A DNA stretch of 63,473 nt, from positions 1 through 63,473 of the forward strand of contig PLET01000021.1 of NCBI GenBank assembly GCA_003137095.1, given 5' to 3'. Every line of letters begins with the position of its first letter. Within the stretch, counting starts at the first letter, position 1. This document shows, piece after piece, positions 25,134 through 34,003 of the stretch. Made by a program: the position numbers and the translations under genes. Source of the DNA: Gammaproteobacteria bacterium. GTDB taxonomy: Bacteria; Pseudomonadota; Gammaproteobacteria; Steroidobacterales; Steroidobacteraceae. The notes beneath the pieces are model-generated. The model ran no database searches. It was not told the origin of the DNA and saw only the letters and a list, made by a program, of their open reading frames with translations.

Positions 25134-25949
25134 TCAATTCCCCTCGGATCTTTCTTCTAGTACGAACACCGCATGCCAGGAGCGCTGCACGGCACGGCGC
25201 CCGAAGAGTGCATTGATCGGCAATGACAGCCCGGTCGCGAGCCCCAGCAGACCGAGCGACAGCCCGATCGGGAGCTTGCGCACGTATGGCAGGAGCTGCG
25301 TGCGAAACGGCGCCGGATCGACGCCGGTCAGCGCGTTGAGCTTCAAGCCGCAATCGCGGATCAATTCCAGATAAACATCGCGATGGCGGGCGGTGAACAC
25401 CGTCGTGTCGCAGCGCTGCACCGAGGCGGCCGGTGCCGCCTCGAGCAGAATCATGCGCCCGCCCGGGGCGAGATGCGCCGTCATCGCCGACAGCGCGGCG
25501 CGCAGCGCCTGCGGTTCGAGGATGTGCTGCAGCACCGTGACGCCGAGCACCAAATCGAAACGTTCGCCCACCGCGAGTTTCGACAAATCCTGCACCCGGA
25601 AGCGGCAGCGGCCGGCTACGCCCTCGGCGGCCGCCCGCTGCCCGGCCTGCGCGATCATGGTGGGACTCAAATCCACGCCCGTGACGTTGGCGCCGCGCGC
25701 CGCCAGCAGCCGGCTCCAGCGTCCCACCCCGCAGCCCACATCGAGCACCCGGGTTCCGGGTCGCACCTTCAGCCACGGTTCGAGCGCGAGCCGCTGCTCC
25801 AGGTGAATCGCGCGATTGTAGAACTCGGGCATGCCATAGGCACAAACCGCCGCCAGTCCCTCGCGTTCGCCGGCGAATCGCTGCGCCCGATCCTCCCAAT
25901 AGCGGCTGGGGGTGTACATCTCGGGCGCGGGAATTCCGCGGATGCTCAT
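25134..25949 (-). CDS. Class I SAM-dependent methyltransferase
   Basis: 271 residues with the SAM-binding motif I VLDVGCGVGRWSRLLAARGA (about 88-107), motif II Asp in VTGVDLSPTMI, and motif III around FDLVLGVTVLQHI. The C-terminal part is basic and hydrophobic (LPIGLSLGLLGLATGLSLPI), suggesting membrane contact or a lipid-linked substrate. ATG overlaps the glycosyltransferase stop by 4 bases (ATGA). The start MSIRGIPAPEMYTPSRYW fits the usual N-terminus; the frame is open upstream but inside the neighbouring gene. Likely O-methylates the operon's glycan or lipid product. Confidence 0.9.
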   Translation of the reverse strand: MSIRGIPAPEMYTPSRYWEDRAQRFAGEREGLAAVCAYGMPEFYNRAIHLEQRLALEPWLKVRPGTRVLDVGCGVGRWSRLLAARGANVTGVDLSPTMIAQAGQRAAAEGVAGRCRFRVQDLSKLAVGERFDLVLGVTVLQHILEPQALRAALSAMTAHLAPGGRMILLEAAPAASVQRCDTTVFTARHRDVYLELIRDCGLKLNALTGVDPAPFRTQLLPYVRKLPIGLSLGLLGLATGLSLPINALFGRRAVQRSWHAVFVLEERSEGN

Positions 25950-27382
25950 TCGATCATTCTCATTTTCTCCGTGGCGATGCCGGGGCTCGCCGGGCTTTCG
26001 TAGTGATCCTGGTAAATGCGCCGCCGCATCAGCTTGAGCGCAAAATAATTCCCGAAACCCACCGTCATCGGCAGGATGTGGGTGATGGCATAGCACAGGT
26101 ACAGGGGGACGACGGGTGCGACGTAGGCACGCTCCGCCTTCGGCACCCGGGTGAACAGCGCGATCACCCCGAGCGCGAGATAACTGGTGATCGCCGCCGT
26201 GAAGTATTCCGGATTGGTGAACGTGCCCGGCGGCAGCAGATCATCGAGCAGCAGCGCGTCGAGACCGCTGAGGAAGCTCAGCACCAGAAGTCCGGCGCTC
26301 ACGATCTTGACAACATGCATCACCAGCGACAGGCCGCCGACGTACACCAGGTAATGATACGCGGCAAAGGTGGAGCGGCGGCTGATGCGCAGCACTTCGG
26401 GAAAGCGCTCGATGTAGACCTTGAGCAGTCCGTGATACCAGCCGACGCGCTGCGAGAACCAGCGGGACAGGGAGCCCGGGCCTTCGGTGCTCACCACCAG
26501 CCGGCCGTCGTAGTAGATCCTCTCGCCATGACTCAGCAGGATCACGGCGTTCTCGAAGTCCTCGGCGTACACCGACAGGGAATGTTCGCTGAGCGCCCGT
26601 TCCAGGGCATCGCGCCGGTAGAAGGATACGCCCGAGGTGATGCTGAAATCCCCGAGACTCTCGCGCCCGACCCGGAACGCGAGTGCGTATTCGAAGGCTT
26701 GGAATCGCGCCAGAAAGCCGTCGGGCTCGATCATGATCCGCGGGCAGGCGGCGGCGGCGCCGGATTGCTGGAAATCGATCACGAACCGGTCGATGTCGAT
26801 GCTGCTGCCCTCGGTGAGGCCGCGGATGCGGATGTCCGGATCGATCACCATGATGGTCTGGATGTGCGCGGGCAGACGCGGCAGCAGCCGGTGCAGCGCA
26901 CCGGGTTTGCGCCGGTTGACGCCGTCATCGAAACATCGCCATCCCGCCTGGCGCAGACGCAGCACGGTGTTGTCCGTGGAGCCGTCGCTGATCAGCCACA
27001 CGCGGTTGCGGTAGGCGCCGAAGGCCTCCATGAACTCCTCGAGATGATCCTCGAGATTGTGGACCGAGGCGATGATGGCGTAGGGCGAGGCCGGAACCAC
27101 GCGCCTGGAATCCGGCGGCAACAGCGCACCGAGGTTGATCGACAGGCCGCCGCTCTGGCTGCCGTCGGCGATGCCGCCGCCGGCCGCCGTATGGCGCCGG
27201 TGCATGTACAGGCGCAGGACGAAATCGATGGCATCCGTGTAGACGATGAGGTTGGCGACGGCGAACACGAAGATCGAGAAGCCGATGGCGCGTGCGTTCG
27301 CCACGGACAGCACGATCCATCCGGCAAGCAGCGCGCACACCGCCAGCGGCGCCAACACCGACAGGGCCAGCCGCAGTTTCAT
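25946..27382 (-). CDS. Membrane family 2 glycosyltransferase
   Basis: 478 residues: two N-terminal TM helices (about 7-27 and 33-52), a GT-A catalytic domain (about 98-320), and four C-terminal helices. Motifs are SDGSTDNT (nucleotide-sugar Asp), DPDIRIRG (metal-binding DxD), AEDFENAV (catalytic Asp/Glu) and SQRVGWYHG in place of the QxxRW of processive synthases. This layout, as in cellulose- and hyaluronan-synthase relatives, suggests synthesis coupled to transport across the inner membrane. No PilZ domain is attached. Overlaps the radical SAM gene by 4 bases (ATGA). Confidence 0.9.
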   Translation of the reverse strand: MKLRLALSVLAPLAVCALLAGWIVLSVANARAIGFSIFVFAVANLIVYTDAIDFVLRLYMHRRHTAAGGGIADGSQSGGLSINLGALLPPDSRRVVPASPYAIIASVHNLEDHLEEFMEAFGAYRNRVWLISDGSTDNTVLRLRQAGWRCFDDGVNRRKPGALHRLLPRLPAHIQTIMVIDPDIRIRGLTEGSSIDIDRFVIDFQQSGAAAACPRIMIEPDGFLARFQAFEYALAFRVGRESLGDFSITSGVSFYRRDALERALSEHSLSVYAEDFENAVILLSHGERIYYDGRLVVSTEGPGSLSRWFSQRVGWYHGLLKVYIERFPEVLRISRRSTFAAYHYLVYVGGLSLVMHVVKIVSAGLLVLSFLSGLDALLLDDLLPPGTFTNPEYFTAAITSYLALGVIALFTRVPKAERAYVAPVVPLYLCYAITHILPMTVGFGNYFALKLMRRRIYQDHYESPASPGIATEKMRMIE

Positions 27383-28995
27383 GCAATCGCGGCGCCCAGG
27401 CGCGCCGCCTCGGGCCGAAGCGCCGGCAGCCGGGCGTACAGTTCCGCCCGGACCTCGCTCTCATCGGCAATATGGTGGCCGCGCTCCGCCATGATCGGCA
27501 GGGAGCTCAGGATCCACAGCAGCGAGCGCAGTCGCGAGGGCAGATGCGCGACCTGCTGCTCCAGCGGCGCGAGCATGGCCTCGAAGCTCTTCTCCATGCG
27601 CAGTATCACGTCCGCCACGACGGGATCGACCGGCAGAATTTTCGACGGCTGATCCCAGGAGATGCTGGTGCCTGCGATCTGCCGCCGCGCGTGGTGGGTG
27701 TACGGCGCGAGCGTCGGGTCGCGGGAGAACTGCGCCCCGGAGAACGGGATGACATAGGGGTACATGCCGATCTCGCAACCCTCGCGCAGCCAATGGTGCG
27801 CGCCCCGCAGCGTCTCCGCGACATCCTCCAGGGAGGCGCGCGGTGAGCTGAGGATCATGTCGAGAAACGGCGTCACGCCGGTCGCGAGGGCGGCCGTCAG
27901 CATCGGCTCGATGTGCCGGTGGATCTGCGCCTTGTTGAATTCGGCGAGCACCTTGCGCGAGAAACTCTCCACGCCGAATCCGAGGACGCGAAACCCCGCC
28001 AGCCGCATCGCCGTCAGGCGCTCGACGTTCATTGCGTCGATGCGATTGGTGCTGATGAACTGCAGCTGCGCCGGGATCCGGCCGCTCTGCTTCGCCGCAA
28101 TGATGCCCTCGCAAAGCGGCAGGATGCGACGATCGCGCGTGAAGGCGAAGATGTCGTCCTGAAAGATCACCGTGCGCACACGCGGATGCGCCGCGACGAT
28201 GCGCTCGATCATGATCAGGCACTCCTCAGCCTCCAGCCGCGCGACCGAGGCGACGCCGCCCTGCGCTTCATGCAGAAAATTCGTCGAGGAACAGAAGGTG
28301 CAGCCCATGGGGCAATAATTGAGCGTGATGAGGCGCACCGAGCGGATTTCGGCGAGGTGTGCTTCGCGCGCGGCCTTGGTGGGCAGCGCCCCGATGCGAT
28401 AGGCCGATTCCAGACGTTCCCAGTACGCCGAATACGGCATCTTTTCGTAGGGAGTGCTGTAAATCGCGTCGCGCAGCTCATCGTGGTTGAGCGCCGGCTG
28501 CGGCATCCTGAGAATCCTGCCGTCCCGGGTGCGCTCGGCCGTGCCGCTGATGCCGCCCAGAGGTCGATTCGCGCGCAATCGCGTGGCGAGTTCGAGCAGC
28601 GGCCGTTCGCCTTCACCCAACACGACCAGGTCGAACGGTCCGAGCTCGAACATCAATTCCGGACGGAACGTGGCCTCCATGCCGCCGGCAACGATCAGCG
28701 CACCCGGCCTCACGCGGCGTGCGATGTGCGCCAGCTCCAGATCGAACCTCAGCGTCATCCCCGTGGTCGAAATTCCGACGACGTCCCAGGCGCCGCTGAA
28801 CAGCTCGCGCTCGAGCGCCCGCTGCGGCGATTCGCGGCAGCAATTCGGATCGAACACCTTCGCGTCGATGCCGGCCGCCTCCAGAACTCCGGCGAGCCGC
28901 CACACGCCGAGCGGTGGGGCGAGGAAGGTGTACTCACCGCAATGCGGATCATACGGACCAATCAGCAATACCCCGGGCTGGCCTGCACTGTTCAC
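27379..28995 (-). CDS. B12-binding-domain radical SAM enzyme
   Basis: 538 residues. The N-terminal 140 residues form a cobalamin-binding-like Rossmann domain (VLLIGPYDP, APPLGVWRLAGVLEAAGIDA, VVGISTTGMTL, IVAGGMEATF). The radical SAM core carries CPMGCTFC (CX3CX2C, about 227-234) for the [4Fe-4S] cluster, with GFGVESFSRKVL later in the barrel. B12-radical SAM enzymes methylate or rearrange unactivated carbons. The GTG start follows AAGGAG. It is the first gene of the seven-gene operon, so its product probably builds or tailors a precursor used by the downstream glycosyltransferase and methyltransferase. Confidence 0.92.
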   Translation of the reverse strand: MNSAGQPGVLLIGPYDPHCGEYTFLAPPLGVWRLAGVLEAAGIDAKVFDPNCCRESPQRALERELFSGAWDVVGISTTGMTLRFDLELAHIARRVRPGALIVAGGMEATFRPELMFELGPFDLVVLGEGERPLLELATRLRANRPLGGISGTAERTRDGRILRMPQPALNHDELRDAIYSTPYEKMPYSAYWERLESAYRIGALPTKAAREAHLAEIRSVRLITLNYCPMGCTFCSSTNFLHEAQGGVASVARLEAEECLIMIERIVAAHPRVRTVIFQDDIFAFTRDRRILPLCEGIIAAKQSGRIPAQLQFISTNRIDAMNVERLTAMRLAGFRVLGFGVESFSRKVLAEFNKAQIHRHIEPMLTAALATGVTPFLDMILSSPRASLEDVAETLRGAHHWLREGCEIGMYPYVIPFSGAQFSRDPTLAPYTHHARRQIAGTSISWDQPSKILPVDPVVADVILRMEKSFEAMLAPLEQQVAHLPSRLRSLLWILSSLPIMAERGHHIADESEVRAELYARLPALRPEAARLGAAIA

Positions 28996-29402
28996 GTCGA
29001 TTCAGCTCCTTATCAAGGCGTCAGGTAATCCTCGCAGCGGATGCTCGGTTCAGCTGCATCATTACACGAATCTAATGGATTGCCCTCGTCGTTCAATCGG
29101 ACAATGGCGCGGGGTGGCAGGGAGCGCGGGAGGTTTTTGCCCTCCGGCGCACGCCGCGGCTGCCTGGCGGATTCTTGTTTTCCCCGCATTATCTGCTGAC
29201 CAAAAAATTGCGCGTTTCGCGCCGGAAAGTCAACTTGGCCGGACGGTGCGAGGCATGAAATAGTTATATATTATGTTGTGATGACGGCCCGTCGTTCGCG
29301 CGGCCCTTCGCGGTTCGCGCCGCAGTGCTGGCTGCAGCGGGCTTATGTCATCTTCTCACTCACGACGACCGCGATTGCGCCTGGGAAGATTGGGATCGAC
29401 GG
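28996..29402. promoter_or_regulatory. Divergent regulatory region between the radical SAM operon and the hydrolase gene
   Basis: 407 bases with no supported gene. An AT-rich pocket at 29258-29276 (with TATATT and TATTAT on the plus strand) stands out from the GC-rich surroundings and is the best promoter candidate for the plus-strand hydrolase. AAGGAG for the minus-strand GTG lies within the first 20 bases. No clean -35/-10 pair for the seven-gene operon is visible, so it may need an activator or alternative sigma factor. Confidence 0.4.
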
Positions 29403-30938
29403 ATGGTGCGCGGCGCTATGAGATTGAACCCCTGGCTCGCAATCGCCGCGCTGGTCGCGATCGCGACGGCGCTCTGGCACCTCGAGGCGGCGCGCGCCGG
29501 AATATCGGTCGACGCGGTCGCGATCGGTACGACGCCCGCCATCATCTACCGCCGCATTGCCGACGGCCCACGGCCGGTGGTCTTGATCGCGCATGGTTTC
29601 GCGGGATCCCAGCAGCTCATGCAGTCCTTCGCGCTGAATCTGGCGCGCAACGGCTACGTCGCCGTCACGTTCGATTTCCCGGGCCACGGACGCAATCCCG
29701 AGCCGCTGACCGGCAGCATCACCGACATCGATGGGGCGACCCGGACGCTGGTCGAGTCGCTGCGGAGCGTCGGCGATTTTGCCCGCAGACTCGGTGACGG
29801 CCGTCTGGCCGTACTCGGCCATTCGATGGCCTCCGACATCGTCGTGCGCTATGCGCAAACCACGCCGGGCATCGCGGCCACGATCGCGGTGTCGATGTTC
29901 TCGCCGGCCGTTACCGCTACCGCACCGGCGAATCTTCTGGTGATCGTCGGCGATTGGGAGGGCACCCTGAAGCGCGAAGCGCTGCGTGCCGTGGGTCTTG
30001 CGAGCGCGCCGCGCGTCGCGCAGGCCGGCGTCACGTACGGCGAGCCGGCGCGCGGCACCGGGCGCCGCGCCGCCTTCAGCGCGCACGTCGAGCACGCCAG
30101 CGTGCTGTTCAGCGAGGACAGCATGCGCGAGGCGATCCTGTGGCTCGATGCGTCGTTCGGCACGCCGCGCAGCGCAGCGCCGGTCGTGGTCGCGCGCGGG
30201 CCATGGATCCTGTTGCTGCTGGCCGGTGCGGTGCTGCTCGCCCGGCCGGGCGCGGCGCTGCTGCCGAGAGTGGCCGCGCCGCCCGTCGGAGCCGCTTTGC
30301 GCTGGCGGCGCCTGTGGATCCCGCTGTCGATCGCGATGTTCGCGACGCCGCTGCTGCTGCGCGTGCTGCCCACGCATTTTCTGCCCGTGCTGGTTGGCGA
30401 CTACCTGGCGGTTCATTTCGCCGTCTATGGGCTGATCATCGCCGCGTGCCTGCTCGTCATGCATCGCGCCGGCGCGGGCGCCGCCTTGAGCGCGGCCCGA
30501 CCCCGCGCCCTGGGCGTCGCGATGCTCGCCGCGATCACCTACGGGTTCTGCGCCCTGGTCTGGCCGATCGACCGCTACGTGACCTCGTTCGTCCCGGGCC
30601 CTGAGCGCATCGTGCTGCTCGCGGCGATGCTGGCCGGCACGCTGCTCTTTTTTCTCAGCGACGAATGGCTGACGCGCGGCGTCGGCGCCGCGCACGGCGC
30701 GTTCGCCGCCTCGAAGCTCGCATTTCTGGCCTCGCTCGCAATCGCGGTGGCGCTCGATCCCGAGAGGTTGCTGTTCCTGATCATCATCGTGCCGGTGATC
30801 GCGCTGTACTTCCTGGTCTATGGCCTGCTCAGCCGTTGGATCTATGCGGCGAGCGGCCATCCGTTCGTGGCGGGCGTGGCGAACGCCGTGGCGTTTGCCT
30901 GGGCGATCGGTGTGACCTTTCCGTTGCTGGCCGGATAG
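29403..30938 (+). CDS. Alpha/beta hydrolase with C-terminal multi-TM domain
   Basis: 511 residues. A TM helix near the N-terminus is followed by an alpha/beta-hydrolase domain (about 45-265): VVLIAHGFAGSQQLM, TFDFPGHGRNPEP, nucleophile Ser in LAVLGHSMASDIV, and a late His in AHVEHASVLFS. From about residue 275 to the end there are six to eight TM helices (WILLLLAGAVLLARPGA, MLAAITYGFCALVWPI, LLFLIIIVPVIALYFLVYGL). The hydrolase probably faces the periplasm and acts on a membrane-derived or surface substrate. An alternative start is the ATG at 29418. Confidence 0.85.
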   Translation: MVRGAMRLNPWLAIAALVAIATALWHLEAARAGISVDAVAIGTTPAIIYRRIADGPRPVVLIAHGFAGSQQLMQSFALNLARNGYVAVTFDFPGHGRNPEPLTGSITDIDGATRTLVESLRSVGDFARRLGDGRLAVLGHSMASDIVVRYAQTTPGIAATIAVSMFSPAVTATAPANLLVIVGDWEGTLKREALRAVGLASAPRVAQAGVTYGEPARGTGRRAAFSAHVEHASVLFSEDSMREAILWLDASFGTPRSAAPVVVARGPWILLLLAGAVLLARPGAALLPRVAAPPVGAALRWRRLWIPLSIAMFATPLLLRVLPTHFLPVLVGDYLAVHFAVYGLIIAACLLVMHRAGAGAALSAARPRALGVAMLAAITYGFCALVWPIDRYVTSFVPGPERIVLLAAMLAGTLLFFLSDEWLTRGVGAAHGAFAASKLAFLASLAIAVALDPERLLFLIIIVPVIALYFLVYGLLSRWIYAASGHPFVAGVANAVAFAWAIGVTFPLLAG

Positions 30939-30984
30939 GCCGGCAGGTCGCGGGACTCCCGCCGCTGCTCTGATGGTATGATTG

Positions 30985-32268
30985 ATGATCATGATCCCTG
31001 CGTCATCCGCGCCACCGGCACTCTCGGGCTATCAGCGGCTGATCATCGCGCTGCTCGCCTTTCTGCAATTCACCATTATCCTGGATTTCATGGTGCTCTC
31101 GCCCTTGGGCGCCATGATCATGCCGGCGCTGCACGTCTCGCCCGCCCAATTCGGGATCCTGGTGTCGGCGTACGCGTTCAGCGCCGGTGGTGCCGGTCTG
31201 TTGGCGGCGGGCTTCACCGATCGCTTCGACCGCAAGAAGCTGCTGCTGTTCTTTTACCTCGGTTTCATCGCCGGAACCTTCTTGTGCGCCATCGCGGACT
31301 CCTTTCATTTTCTGCTCGTGGCGCGGATCGTGACCGGCCTGTTCGGCGGCGTCATTGGATCGATCGTCTTTGCCATCACGACGGATTTGTTCGAATACCG
31401 GCTGCGCGGCCGCGTCATGGGGGTGGTCCAGGCCGCCTTCGCCGCCAGCAACGTGCTCGGCCTGCCGATCGGACTGTATCTTGCGAATCGCTGGAGCTGG
31501 CATGCGCCGTTCTACCTGATCGTCGCCACCGGGATTGCGGTCGGCTGCGTCATCGTACTGTACGTGCGCCCGATCGATGCGCACCTGCGCTTGCATCCGG
31601 ACAGGAGCCCGCTGCATCACTTTGTGCACACCATCTCCACGCCGCGCTACCTGCAAGGCTTTGCGGCGACCGTGTTGCTGGCCACCGGGGGCTTCATGCT
31701 GCTGCCGTTCAGCAGCGCTTTTACCGTGCACAATCTCGGCATCGACATCGATCGTCTGCCGGTGATTTACATGGTGACGGGGATCTTCGCCATGGCATTC
31801 GGTCCGTTGATCGGACGCGCCAGCGACGCGATCGGCAAGTTCAACGTATTCGCCATGGGCTGTGCCGCCACCATCATCATGGTGTTGATCTACACCAATC
31901 TGAAGGTGACGCCGATCCAGATCGTAATCCTGGTCAATGTGCTGTTGTTCATGGGCGTATCCTCGAGGATGATCTCCTCCGCCGCGCTGATCTCGGCGGT
32001 CCCCAGCGCCGCGGACCGCGGATCCTACATGTCCATCAGCTCATCGCTGCAGCAGATCTCCGGCGGCATCGCCGCGGCGCTGGCGGGCTTGATCGTCAAG
32101 GAGACGCCGAGCGGCGCCCTGGAGCACTTCGACATCGTGGGCTACGTGCTGGTGGCGACCACCCTGCTTACCCTGGTGATGATGTATTACATCAACCGCC
32201 GGGTGGAGAGTCCCGCCGGATTGGCGGTCGCCGCTGCCGGCAGCGGCGGCTCCGGTGGCGCGCGCTAG
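30985..32268 (+). CDS. MFS transporter (DHA1-like)
   Basis: 427 residues, 12 predicted TM helices. The loop 2-3 signature is GFTDRFDRKKLLLFFYLGF (G-x-x-x-D-R-x-x-R/K-K-x), and motif C-like GLPIGLYLANRWSWHAPFY follows in helix 5. Sugar-efflux and drug-H+ antiporters share this layout; the substrate is unknown. The start is one of two close ATGs (30985 or 30991). It follows the hydrolase gene by 46 bases in the same direction and may share its transcript. Confidence 0.9.
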   Translation: MIMIPASSAPPALSGYQRLIIALLAFLQFTIILDFMVLSPLGAMIMPALHVSPAQFGILVSAYAFSAGGAGLLAAGFTDRFDRKKLLLFFYLGFIAGTFLCAIADSFHFLLVARIVTGLFGGVIGSIVFAITTDLFEYRLRGRVMGVVQAAFAASNVLGLPIGLYLANRWSWHAPFYLIVATGIAVGCVIVLYVRPIDAHLRLHPDRSPLHHFVHTISTPRYLQGFAATVLLATGGFMLLPFSSAFTVHNLGIDIDRLPVIYMVTGIFAMAFGPLIGRASDAIGKFNVFAMGCAATIIMVLIYTNLKVTPIQIVILVNVLLFMGVSSRMISSAALISAVPSAADRGSYMSISSSLQQISGGIAAALAGLIVKETPSGALEHFDIVGYVLVATTLLTLVMMYYINRRVESPAGLAVAAAGSGGSGGAR

Positions 32269-32435
32269 CCTGACCGCGCGGCCGCGGGCTCAGTGCGGTG
32301 CAGCAGGCCGAACTTGACATAACCGACCATCGCCCCGTGCACCGGTACCGGCCGTTGCGAAATGCCGATGGCGCTGCGACACTGGCGGCAGATCAACCGG
32401 TCACCCAGTGCTCTTAAGGGGGCCCGAGTTTTCGC

Positions 32436-33371
32436 GTGGAACTTTACGCACCCAGCTTCATCCCTCCCGATACCATCGACGCGCGGCAGCATCCGGCGCG
32501 TTCTGCGCGCCTGTCGGTGGATGCGGATACCTTCGTCGGCAATTTCGACAAGCGGCCCTTCTACGTGCGGCATGAGCTCGCGGATCACCCGCTGCTGCAG
32601 CTGCCGGCGATCGCAGCGCTGTCGCAGCGACTGCCCGAGAATCTGCGCGAATGGAACACCGAGAAGGCCGGCGCCCTGGCGTTCACCCGGCCCGATACGC
32701 TCAAGACCCATCACCTGTCCTGCCACGACACCATACTCAGGGTTGCCGAGGAGCCGGCCCGGGTTTTGCTGCTGCAGATCGAGCACGATCCGCTCTACAA
32801 GCGGCTCGTCGATGAACTGCTCGAGTCGATCGAGCCGCTGTCTGAACGGATGCGTCCGGGAATGTGGCAACGCCAGGGATTTCTGTTCATCAGTTCGCGC
32901 TCGGCATTGACGCCGTTTCATTTCGATCCGGAATACAATTTTCTGCTGCAGATCAGCGGGCGCAAGACGATCTTCATGTGGGACCCGGCCAATCGGTATG
33001 TGCTGCCGGCGGCGGCCATCGATGATTATTACGCGGGCTTCGGGCGTGACCCGCGCTACTCCAATCGCGAGCACGCATACCGCGACGAGTTCATGGCGAG
33101 CGCCTGGCGGCTGCCCATGGAGGCCGGACAGGGGGTGCACTTCCCGTTGCATGCCCCGCACGCGGTAATGACCGAAAGCGACGTGTCGATTTCGCTCAGC
33201 ATCACCTTCCGGACGCGCCGCTCGAAGTTCCACGCCATGGTGCACGGTGCCAACGCTCACGTCCGCAGACATGGCATCGAACCACCGGCGCCGGGCACCT
33301 CGCGCCTGTGGGACGCGGTGGCAAATTTTGGCTATCGGGCGGCGCGCAAAGCCGGCGCCTTCCTCGCCTGA
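32436..33371 (+). CDS. JmjC/cupin-8-like oxygenase domain protein
   Basis: 311 residues. TPFHFDPEYNFLLQISGRKT (HxD of the iron site) and GVHFPLHAPHAVMTESD (distal His) give the 2-His-1-Asp Fe(II)/2-oxoglutarate pattern of cupin-8/JmjC-type hydroxylases, with a strand FIFMWDP-like between them. These enzymes hydroxylate protein or small-molecule substrates. Its stop overlaps the ATG of the peroxiredoxin gene by one base (TGATG), so both are made together. The start is GTG; a GGGGG stretch lies about 12 bases upstream. Substrate unknown. Confidence 0.85.
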   Translation: MELYAPSFIPPDTIDARQHPARSARLSVDADTFVGNFDKRPFYVRHELADHPLLQLPAIAALSQRLPENLREWNTEKAGALAFTRPDTLKTHHLSCHDTILRVAEEPARVLLLQIEHDPLYKRLVDELLESIEPLSERMRPGMWQRQGFLFISSRSALTPFHFDPEYNFLLQISGRKTIFMWDPANRYVLPAAAIDDYYAGFGRDPRYSNREHAYRDEFMASAWRLPMEAGQGVHFPLHAPHAVMTESDVSISLSITFRTRRSKFHAMVHGANAHVRRHGIEPPAPGTSRLWDAVANFGYRAARKAGAFLA

Positions 33372-34000
33372 TGGGCTGGTTCGCGAAAGCCCTCGCCGCG
33401 ATGGCGCTCGCCGCGACGGCCATTGCCGCGACGGAAATCGCCGGCGTCCCGACCGACGCTGCCCAGGTCAAACCGCTGGCGGTGGGCGACCGCGCACCGG
33501 TGTTCGCGGCTCAAACGACCCTGGGGCGGATGCGCAGCTTCAGCCCAAACGGCTACCGCAAGCCGACTATCGTCATTTTCTACCGCGGCGGCTGGTGTCC
33601 GTACTGCAATGCGCAGCTCAGCGACCTGCACACGGTCGAGCCCAGGCTGCGGGCCCGCGGCTTCGAGATCGTGTTCTTGAGCACCGATCAGCCGAAGCTG
33701 CTGTATTCGAGTCTCAAAGCCGCGGACATTCATTACACGTTGCTGTCCGACAGCCATCTAAAGGCCGCCCGGGCCTTTCACGTGGCCTATCACGTGAATG
33801 ACGACCTGCTCGCCAAGATGCGTGACTATGGAGTGGACTTGGAGGCAACCACCGGAACCCGACAACATGAGCTGCCGGTACCGTCGGTCTTCCTCATCGA
33901 TACCTCGGGCATCATCCGGTATGTCTATTCGAATCCGGACTACAGGATCCGCCTGGGCGCCGACGCGCTATGGGCGGCGGCGGAGCCTTTTGCAAAGTAA
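33371..34000 (+). CDS. Exported peroxiredoxin-like (AhpC/TSA) protein
   Basis: 209 residues: a Sec signal (ALAAMALAATAIAATEIAG) and a thioredoxin-fold AhpC/TSA domain. The active site is YRGGWCPYCNAQLSDL, a CxxC rather than a lone peroxidatic Cys, so it may act as a peroxidase or thiol oxidoreductase in the periplasm. EIVFLSTDQPKLL and VPSVFLIDTSGIIRYVY are typical of the fold. It is translationally coupled to the JmjC-like gene and ends 3 bases from the convergent YXWGXW gene. Confidence 0.88.
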   Translation: MGWFAKALAAMALAATAIAATEIAGVPTDAAQVKPLAVGDRAPVFAAQTTLGRMRSFSPNGYRKPTIVIFYRGGWCPYCNAQLSDLHTVEPRLRARGFEIVFLSTDQPKLLYSSLKAADIHYTLLSDSHLKAARAFHVAYHVNDDLLAKMRDYGVDLEATTGTRQHELPVPSVFLIDTSGIIRYVYSNPDYRIRLGADALWAAAEPFAK

Positions 34001-34003
34001 TCG

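Noticed and set aside
26003..27652. 549-codon plus-strand open frame opposite the glycosyltransferase
   Set aside because: Low-complexity shadow; the minus strand has clear GT2 motifs.
29343..30992. Long 549-codon open frame opposite the alpha/beta hydrolase gene
   Set aside because: Composition is Arg/Gln/Asp-rich without motifs; it is a high-GC shadow of the real gene on the other strand.
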